Source: Gnetum montanum
Taxonomy: Eukaryota > Streptophyta > Gnetopsida > Gnetales > Gnetaceae
DNA length: 64,000 bases
Direction: 5' to 3'
Assembly (NCBI GenBank): GCA_015680685.1
Contig: MNCI01037900.1
Location: 199,595 to 263,594 of the forward strand
Below are positions 56,532 to 64,000 of the stretch, in pieces. The notes below the pieces were generated by a model. The model was not told the DNA's origin. It saw nothing but the letters and a program-made list of their open reading frames with translations, and did no database searches. How positions within the stretch are numbered: the stretch's first letter is position 1; each line of letters starts with the position of its first letter. The position numbers were made by a program, and so were the translations under genes.

Positions 56532-58430
56532 TACCCCCACAACTAAATGGAAACTCGTCCTAGAGTTCCTTACAAAATGTTGGGAAGGTATGGGATTATT
56601 GACTAATTGAAAATTGACAATGGAATGGGATGATAGACTCAACGTGCCCAATGAATAAGCATATTACAACATTAGTGGTCATGTCCATTGTGGTGAACAC
56701 TCGTACATAAATGACATCCAAGCCTTTATTTGGTAGCTTGTAGAGAAAGAGAGTGAAAAGAAATGAAGTGTGTTGCCGCCAATGCTAAGATTGCGCCTTC
56801 TGTTGTTTATCCATAGCCACACCACCAGACTTGCTCCTTTCGTAAATGCTTCAATTCTAGTCCATTTTGAGTGCTTCCTCCAAGCCTAGTCCATTATTTG
56901 TATGATCTTCATCTGCACACACAACACAGTCACAAATGAGCAAGGATAGATAAACTACAATATAGTTGATACCTTGCCTCAATATCAAGCACATTAGCTG
57001 AGTTGTGGTTATGGAAGAAACTGGTTTGGAGATTTATCACAAGTGACTACCTAAGGTGTAAAGGTTAGGTGAATAGTAAAATGGAGAAAATTGAAAAATT
57101 TATGCTAAGGTCCCCATGACTAAGAGCGAACCTACGGTAGCTATAAGATGGAAAAATATGAGGAACAAGAAAGATAGGGAAAATAACAATGACATCACCA
57201 ATAAAATGGATGTTATAGATGGGGATGAAACAAGAGATGATTGATTGCAGGAAATGTTTAAGAAAAAGAACTTAACAATTGCACCAAAAAGGAATGCCAG
57301 TGGGTCCTCCCCAAAGTAGGCTCATGTCTTTTATGCCTTGACAAACCCACAAACCAAAGAGTTTGTAGGCTCTAGGAATGTCATTTGGAAACAAGAGTTA
57401 AAAACTTACCCACAAGAATTCACCAAAGAAAAACAATGCATCAACCCAAAATGGACTAATGATAAAACTGGAAATGAGGTGGAAAAATGGGAAGAAAGAT
57501 GGAGAGGAGAGGATGGAATTGAATCCCAAGAACAAGGTTCCTTGTATATTTTATCATTAATATGACTGATTAGAACTCATTCCAAAACCAAATTCAAACC
57601 AACCACATTCAGTGGCCTCACATCAATACACTTGGCCAATCCATCCTCTTGAAGCAACAAGAATGCCTTCACAAAGAGTGACCACCTTCCGGAGGAGAGC
57701 AAGATGGACAAGTAGGAAGTGAGAAAGGGCTTTAGTTAGAGAGAGCCTTCAGGCATGGGCAACATGTTTTTCCTATTTCATAACCAATTCTTGTAGCCCA
57801 TATTGCTTTATTATGTCTTAGGGGTGTGCTTTGAATTCTCACTTTTCTCCTTTCTTTTCTTTTTTTCTTGCATGAGAACCACATCATGCAAAGACTTATT
57901 TTTATTCACTTAGCTTCTTGATTTTTGAACAATGTCAGAATGGTAGAAAACCCAAGAAATAAGCATCTAAACACCCAAGAGAATGGCTAGCACAAATGCA
58001 TCGAATCACCTTGAAGTCACACCCTTTTCATCCTTTGAGTCTTTCCTTGGTTTGAAAAATATCCAGCCACCGATTCATTAATGAATTTACTTAGAAAAAG
58101 GGGATTGTATAGTTCCAAGCCAAAGGAGACCATAGAGTTGTATTGATGAGTGGACGGTGTGGACTCATTGCCTGTTTTACCAAAAGAACCATACCTGAAT
58201 ATCAACATCATAATTCAAAGGTAAAAACCAAACATTAGCAATCAATACGATATAATGCAATCCACCATCATGAACATTTATTGGATGACGAATAAAAGTA
58301 AATCAAAAAAAGAAATAGTAAAAACATAAATGATGGTGTAAAACAAAAATTCAAAAAGAAATGAGGGCCTAAAATGGTTACCATAGGTGGTCATCTTCCC
58401 CATGACTAAGTTGGAAGGAGGAGATCCGAA
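56532..58430 (-). other. E7 post-pol region, no gene
   Basis: Colinear with E3 (minus its solo LTR) and E5. It preserves the empty site of the solo LTR at 57158-57162. No conserved open frame. Confidence 0.65.
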
Positions 58431-58439
58431 ATAGTGAGC

Positions 58440-61300
58440 AAGGTTGTCCATCAATAGAGGTAGCATGTGTATTGGCTGTCCTAAGCTCATGGAAAGGTTT
58501 GGTTTGTTGTACATTGACCAATAGTTTCTTATCTGGCTCTCAGGTTTGTATATTGTCATGGCATTTGAAGAAAAATTTGCATAAATAATATAAGGTCCTT
58601 CCCATAGTGTTTGAAATTTAGTACACTATGGCACATGTGTGGGATTCTAGTAGAGAACCTTATCTCCTAATTGATATTTAACTTTCCTAATCCTTAGGTC
58701 ATGATGTTGTTTGTTGAATGCCTTGTGCAACTCATTAGATGATAGGGTAGCTAGTCGATTTTCATCTAATGAGTTAAGGGTTACTAACCATTTTTTTTGT
58801 GCTACACCAAGGTCAAGGTTGAGGTCACATGCCATGGATAGTGTACGAAGCTTAGTTTGAATGGGAAGCATTGGTAATTTACCATATACTAACTCATAGG
58901 AAGAGTAGCTTGTAGGGAGTTTCCATGTGGAGAAGTATGCCTAAAGAGCATTGTTCAATTTAGTGCTTCAGTCTTACCTAAACTTGCTAACAGTTCTTGT
59001 CAATATCTTTGTAATCTCCCTATTGGTGAATTTTTCTTGACTGTTCACTTGGAGGTGGTATGGTGTAGTGAATTTATGCGCAACCCCTAAGTGTTGCATA
59101 AATTTTCAAAAAGTTGCACCTATGAAGTGGGTACCATTGTCTGAAATAAGTGCACAAGGCATACCAAACCTATTTATGATTTGTTTTTGAACAAATCGTG
59201 CAACTGTAGATGATGTATAATCCTTAACAGCAATTTCTTTTGCCCATTTAGTTAGGTAATCAATAGCAACAATGATATAGGCTTTTCCATTGGACATTGG
59301 TGTAATTAGCCCCATAAAATCAATTCCCCAAATGTCGAAGGGATCTAATGGTTGGATCCATTGTTGTGGATCCTCCATTCTAACAGTTATTCCGTTATCA
59401 TGTTGACAGTGCTCACAAGATTGGACGAATTAATGGGCATCTCGAAACAATGTAGGCCAATAATATCTTGCAAGCAAGATCTTGATGGTCGTTCATCTCC
59501 CAGCGTAATGACCCCATAAGATCCCTCATGAGCATCTTGGAGAACTCACAGTTGATCTATATCGGGAACACACCATCAAACTAAGCCATTGGGACATAAT
59601 TTGTAAAGTTACCCATTGATTTCCATAAAGTACTTGTCTTGGTGAAGAAACTGTTGTTTCTTCTTAAGGTTTAACTCTTGTGGTATTTGTTGGGTGAGGA
59701 GATAGGTAGGAATGCTACTATACCAGTTTTTCTCCATGGGTGATTGATTATTCACTACATGAGCAAAGAGGAATTCATTAAGAAAATAATCAAAAATTGG
59801 ATACTCGTCCTCTTTGTTATTTCATCGCAACCGAGATAAATGATCAGCAACTACGTTCTCAGTGCCTTTACGATCAATCATTGTAAGATCAAACTCTTGT
59901 AAGATTACAAGCCATCATATGATACAAGGGCTTACCATTGGCTTATTCATGAGGAACCTTATTGCACTATGATCTATATGTATATATACTTTATATCCCA
60001 ATACATAGTGTCTAAGCTTTTCTAGTGCAAACACTACAATCATTAATTCTTTCTTTGTGGTAGTGTAGTTAAGTTGTGCACCAGTGATACTTCTACTTGC
60101 ACAGTGGATGTAATAAGGATGCTTCTAGTCATCTAACTGTGTAAGTACAGCTCCTAAGGCATAGTTGGATGCATCAATCATGATATGGAATGGTTTGGAC
60201 GAGTTAGGAGCTTGTAGAATGGGTGTTTCTACTAGCTTCTATTTTAGAGATTGAAAAGCTAATTCGCATTCCCTAGTCCACTCGAAACGTACATCCTTTT
60301 TTGTTAATTCCACCAATGGTTTGGAAACCTTTGAAAAGTTCTCAATAAATCTCCTTTAGTAGCTAGTATATCCAAGGAATGACCGAATATCTTGGACAAT
60401 TTCCAGTTGATGGGTAATTCCTCAAATAACTTTGATTTTCTTGGGGTCTACCTCTATCCCTGTGTGTGAGATTTTGTGCCCTAGTACTATGCCCTCTTGG
60501 ATCATCAAATGGCTTTTCTGCCAGTTGAGCCTCAAATTGGTTTCTACACATCTTTTTAACACTTGCTCTAACCAGTCCAAGGCTTGATCAAAGTTGTCTT
60601 CATAGGTGAAAAAATCATCCATAAAGACTTCTACATGATTTCCTATCTGTTGTTGGAATATGCTTAGAACTAGTCATTGAAATGTTGTAGGGGCATTGCA
60701 CAAGCCTAACGACATCTATTTGTATGCAAACGTTTCCCAAGGACTAGTGAATGTAGTCTTGGCTTGGTCTTCTAGGGCTATTTGTATTTGATTATATCCA
60801 CTATATCCATCTAGAAAACTGTAGTAGTGATGCCTTGCGATGGTGTCTAAGACTTGGTCAACAAATGGCAATGAAAAGTGATGTTTGAATGTTGCCATAT
60901 TCAATAGCCTAAAATCTATGCACACTCTCCATTTGCCTCCATTTTTAGGCACAATAACTAAGGGGCTAACCCATTCACTATCAACAATGGGGTATATGAA
61001 CCTAGCCTTGAGAAGTTGTTCGATTTCTTCCTTGACTACTTGCTTCAACTTTGGATTCAAATGCCTTTGTAGTTGTCTTTGAGACTTCATGGAGGGTTCA
61101 GTGTAAATTCTATGTTGGCATATCCTAGGATCTATTCCAATTAATTTGGGATATAACCAGGCAAAGGCTTTTAACCATCTATTGATTACCTTCAATAGTT
61201 CTTCTTTCTATTGAGGAGCAAGCTTAGCATTGATAATTACCGGTTTTCCATTTTTAAGGAATATGTATTCCATATCGGTGGGCAATGGTTTTAGCTAGAG
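58440..61300 (-). pseudogene. E7 pol: RT, RNase H, integrase (decayed)
   Basis: The RT segment 61195-60716 includes YPKLIGIDPRICQHRIY, EWVSPLVIVPKNGGKWRVCI, FLDGYSGYNQIQIALEDQ and TTFTSPWETFAYK. The catalytic FMDD is in VEVFMDDFFTYEDNFDQALD at about 60640-60570, followed by QKSHLMIQEGIVLGHKI. RNase H lies at about 60190-59800. The integrase core is at 59378-59106 (WGIDFMGLITPMSNGKAY, LISDNGTHFIGATF) with both first acids intact. The integrase C-terminal domain is at 58871-58560. Stops and frameshifts occur between all segments. Confidence 0.9.
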
Positions 61301-61479
61301 GGACTCCTGCCTAAATTTCTCAGGGATTTCCAACTTCCCCTAGTTGACATTTTTAAGGTTAAGACTTGGAAGTTGGTGGTGGACTTGTTCTAATGTGTCT
61401 ATGTTATCGATGTAAGCACAAGTCAAACCCTCAGTTGGTTCCATGCATATGAGTGAACTACTTTATTGATCAGCTATCA

Positions 61480-62290
61480 GCCACTAGGTGTCTTCCTATT
61501 GTGTGGCTACTGCATACAGTCATATTTGTATGTTGATCACTTATGCACACTAATTACATGCAGGCCACGTTAAACTTTGCACAAACCATGACCTCTGCAT
61601 GAAATTACACCCTATGTCACTGTATGCGATGCACAGAACTTTCTTCTTCTCGATCTTTCTAAATGTGTTTTCATTTGATATTCCTAGGGAAAAATCATGG
61701 ATTCCTAGGCATGCATCGATGGTGCTTAGCCATGCTCTTCCCATTATGATTGGGAAGTCCCCCTTACTGTTGCTCACCTAAATCACTAGGAAGTCAACTG
61801 GGTATGACCACCCACAAATAGTGGTAACAATGCCTTCCACCAGTCCTAATGGGACAGTGATGGACTAGTCAGCCAAGTCTAGATGGATGTTGCTCTTTTT
61901 CAATGGAGGCAACTTCCAGGCCTTGTACGTTTCTTGAGAAATCAAGTTAGCACCAAAACCTAAATCCAAAAGAGCCTTGCATGGTGCATTTCTAATGATT
62001 TGTAAGTATATTAGAAGAATCCTAGGATCAGAGAATTTTCTAGGAAGGTGGTCAGCTTTGATCCAATCGATGATGGCATGTGTTAGCATGACCATATGCG
62101 TTGAGTGTGGTGGTTGAGTTGAAGGAGGCTCCAAAGTTTTGATTGATACTGAGGCATCTAAGGAATCATTCACTTGTAATTATAGGGGCTTGGTTGATCT
62201 ATTGGTTCTAAAGAAATATCTTTTCTTCATGTGATTGTTGGAACCAATAATAGGTTAAGAGTTAACAACCCTTGTGGCATTATGTTGCTA
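61480..62290 (-). pseudogene. E7 aspartic protease (decayed, DSG altered)
   Basis: Segment 62173-61865 includes DWIKADHLPRKFSD and ALLDLGFGANLISQETYKAWK. The catalytic word reads DLG, with Asp kept and Ser replaced by Leu. Segment 61777-61550 continues GDFPIIMGRAWLSTIDACLG. The two are separated by stops near 61780-61865. Confidence 0.85.
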
Positions 62291-64000
62291 TGGCTAGGTA
62301 GGGATTTCACCCTACATAGCTGGAGCACGTGGTAGTGGAGCTATTGGTGGAAGAGATGTGGCCAGATGAGAAGGATGATATGCTTAAAAAATATCACCCC
62401 TAGAAGAGGGAGTCCCATAATACTCATGGGCTTGGTAATGAGGTTGAGGAGTGATCTGACCAGTAGAGTCACATGGGGAGATTGGCTATTGCACATAATA
62501 TCCATATGGGTTAAGTTGCTAGTAAGGATACTGTTGCCTTGGTGGTGGCATTTCCCATTATTTTAGGTGTTGCCACTATTGATATTGCTCAATTGGTTGT
62601 GGTGGTGTTCCACTTGGATAATATGTTAAGGGTTGGTGGAACTGTCTTAGGTTACCTTGGGGGTAAGGTAACCTTCAGGGTGCTTACCATTTGTTCAATC
62701 GTGGGTTGAGTGCATACACCCCAGACTCTTGCAAATGTGAGATTATAGGGCAACATCCCTTAGGATGGTCATATTAACATATTTCACATCCACTATCATT
62801 ATCTTTTTTCGACTCCACAACCTCTTCAATGATGGAAACTTTGCCCTTACCCTTGCTACGTGCATGTTCAGCTTTTTTCTTTTTTCTGTTTTTGTGATCA
62901 CTACCTTGCTCTCTAGACTCCTCTACTATTTTAAGAAGAGATTGAAATCTATCATCTAGAGAATCCCACATTTGATCTACCTTTGCTGATACTTCTGATG
63001 TCAACTTTTGAATAGGCAAAGTTTTCCTATTCACCATCTCTTCGAGTGGTGACTCTTCTTCATCCTCACAAAATCTTACTCCTCTCTTCTAGTGGGAAGG
63101 ATCTCAATTATACTCTTCTGCATTTTCTCTCTTCCATAGCTCACCTTCTTCCTTAGCAACTTGCTCTAATAGTCTTTGAATTTGATGGGACCTAAGCTCA
63201 GATAGTCTTCCTTGGGCATAAGTCCCAAGGATTCCTCTTGTTTCATGCCTAAGCCCATCCACAAGATGCTGCAATTGATCCCTTTATGAATAACCATGGC
63301 CCAGAAAATAGTGTAATAGTGCATAATATCAGGCCATGATAGCATCCAAGGGTTCATGTCGTCCTTGTTTCTAACCTTAGATTTGCTTTCACAAGTTAGA
63401 CACTCAGGAGTACATTTGGTACTTGTCATTAAATAGTTCTAACATAGTACTCCATCTACGAATGGATTCTGGTTCTAAAAGCTTTCCGCTTCTTTAACTA
63501 GTATCCATGAAAACAACTTAAGTGTTTGCATTTGTTCTCTATATTTTGTAAGGCACATGCATCATGGAATGCTTGTAAGTAATTCTGAGGATCAGCGTTG
63601 TATCCACATTCAAATTGTGGGATATTGTTCATATCTAATCTCTTGATCCTACTATCTTTCTGGTGCCTTGTTGGAATTCTAACAACCTTAGTTATGTCCA
63701 ACATACTTTAAATAGTGAATAGGGGTTCATCGTGATCATCTCGTTCATGGCGTCTATGATGTCTACGTTGTTCCCTACTCTCCCTTCTTCTATGTTGTGA
63801 CTCTCTAGAGTGCCCTCGTCCCCTTTCCTAGTTGTTTCGTCTATGACTTCCACTTTGCCTACCTTTATCCCCATGGTCTTTTTCTTTATGAATGCATCTG
63901 GATATTGAAGGAGATGATGAAGGAGATGATGAAGGTGAAGAAGAAGGAGAACCATCACCATGATGATGTCTACTACCTTCTCTCCTACGATCTTGACCCC
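62291..64000 (-). pseudogene. E7 gag (decayed, continues beyond window)
   Basis: From the right edge: a charged region (63961-63692, frameshifted), the capsid start MLDITKVVRIPTRHQKDSR and LDMNNIPQFECGYNADPQNY (63704-63498), a broken middle, then LPIQKLTSEVSAKVDQMWDSL (63037 onward) and a zinc-knuckle start GCEIC at about 62774. The gag ATG is not in the window. Confidence 0.85.

Larger units (their letters stand above)
55956..64000 (-). mobile_element. E7: family B Ty3 element with gag, protease and pol, 5' end outside window
   Basis: Minus-strand: a 3' LTR truncated by the PLE (55956-56531), post-pol region, integrase, RNase H, RT, protease, and gag running past the right edge. It is the most complete autonomous-type copy here and the reference for the parts missing from E2, E3, E5, EA1 and EA2. 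It still carries many stops. Confidence 0.88.

Overview
The window looks like repeat-dominated intergenic DNA of a land plant with a large, slowly purged genome. A gymnosperm is my best guess, but the sequence does not settle it. The evidence is: Ty3/gypsy LTR retrotransposons of the plant Athila/Tat type with a primer site complementary to tRNA-Asp; a plant L1-type LINE; plant-type TTTAGGG telomere repeats; and heavy decay by stop codons and frameshifts. I found no intact host gene, tRNA or rRNA. Almost all of it can be parsed as nested or truncated transposable elements plus one duplicated anonymous block, called S here.

Layout, left to right. 1-144: LTR scrap. 145-4207 (+): decayed gypsy element E1 (RNase H, integrase, 3' LTR part). 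4208-10383 (+): E2 (5' LTR, tRNA-Asp primer site, gag, protease, RT, RNase H; cut off in integrase). 10384-15678 (-): E3 (LTR family B, pol remnant) with a solo LTR inside. 15679-17626 and 25093-28456: block S, split by non-autonomous element EA1 (17627-25092) and carrying a decayed Merlin-type DNA transposase. 28457-34185 (+): near full-length L1-like LINE. 34242-39026 (-): E5, same family as E3, with an assembly-style inverted duplication at a one-base N. 39027-50875: second copy of S, split by EA2 (40016-46979) and a 335-base N gap. 50876-55955 (-): a Penelope-like element (PLE). 55956-64000 (-): E7, with pol, protease and gag, running off the window.

The most unusual object is the PLE. 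Its RT frame is open for 605 codons, has PLE hallmarks (LGxGLKFIP, ADKxLG, IPKIHK, DVxSLY) and has no GIY-YIG endonuclease. Its 3' end is joined to exactly three TTTAGGG repeats, in the orientation expected if a telomeric G-strand end primed reverse transcription. Next to these lie an 11-copy ~25-bp tandem array and a hammerhead-ribozyme-like motif. The second copy of S shows what the flank looked like before insertion, and suggests the insertion came with a deletion.

The layout E3-S-E5-S'-E7 fits a tandem duplication by unequal crossing-over between two direct family-B elements flanking S. After it, each S copy took different insertions. EA1 and EA2 share one internal deletion that removes RT, RNase H and integrase but keeps gag and protease. 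They therefore look like a mobilised non-autonomous subfamily that depends on an autonomous partner, possibly related to E7. In LTR families A and B the short region between the LTR start and the TATA box consists of small palindromic repeats, probably the promoter/enhancer module.
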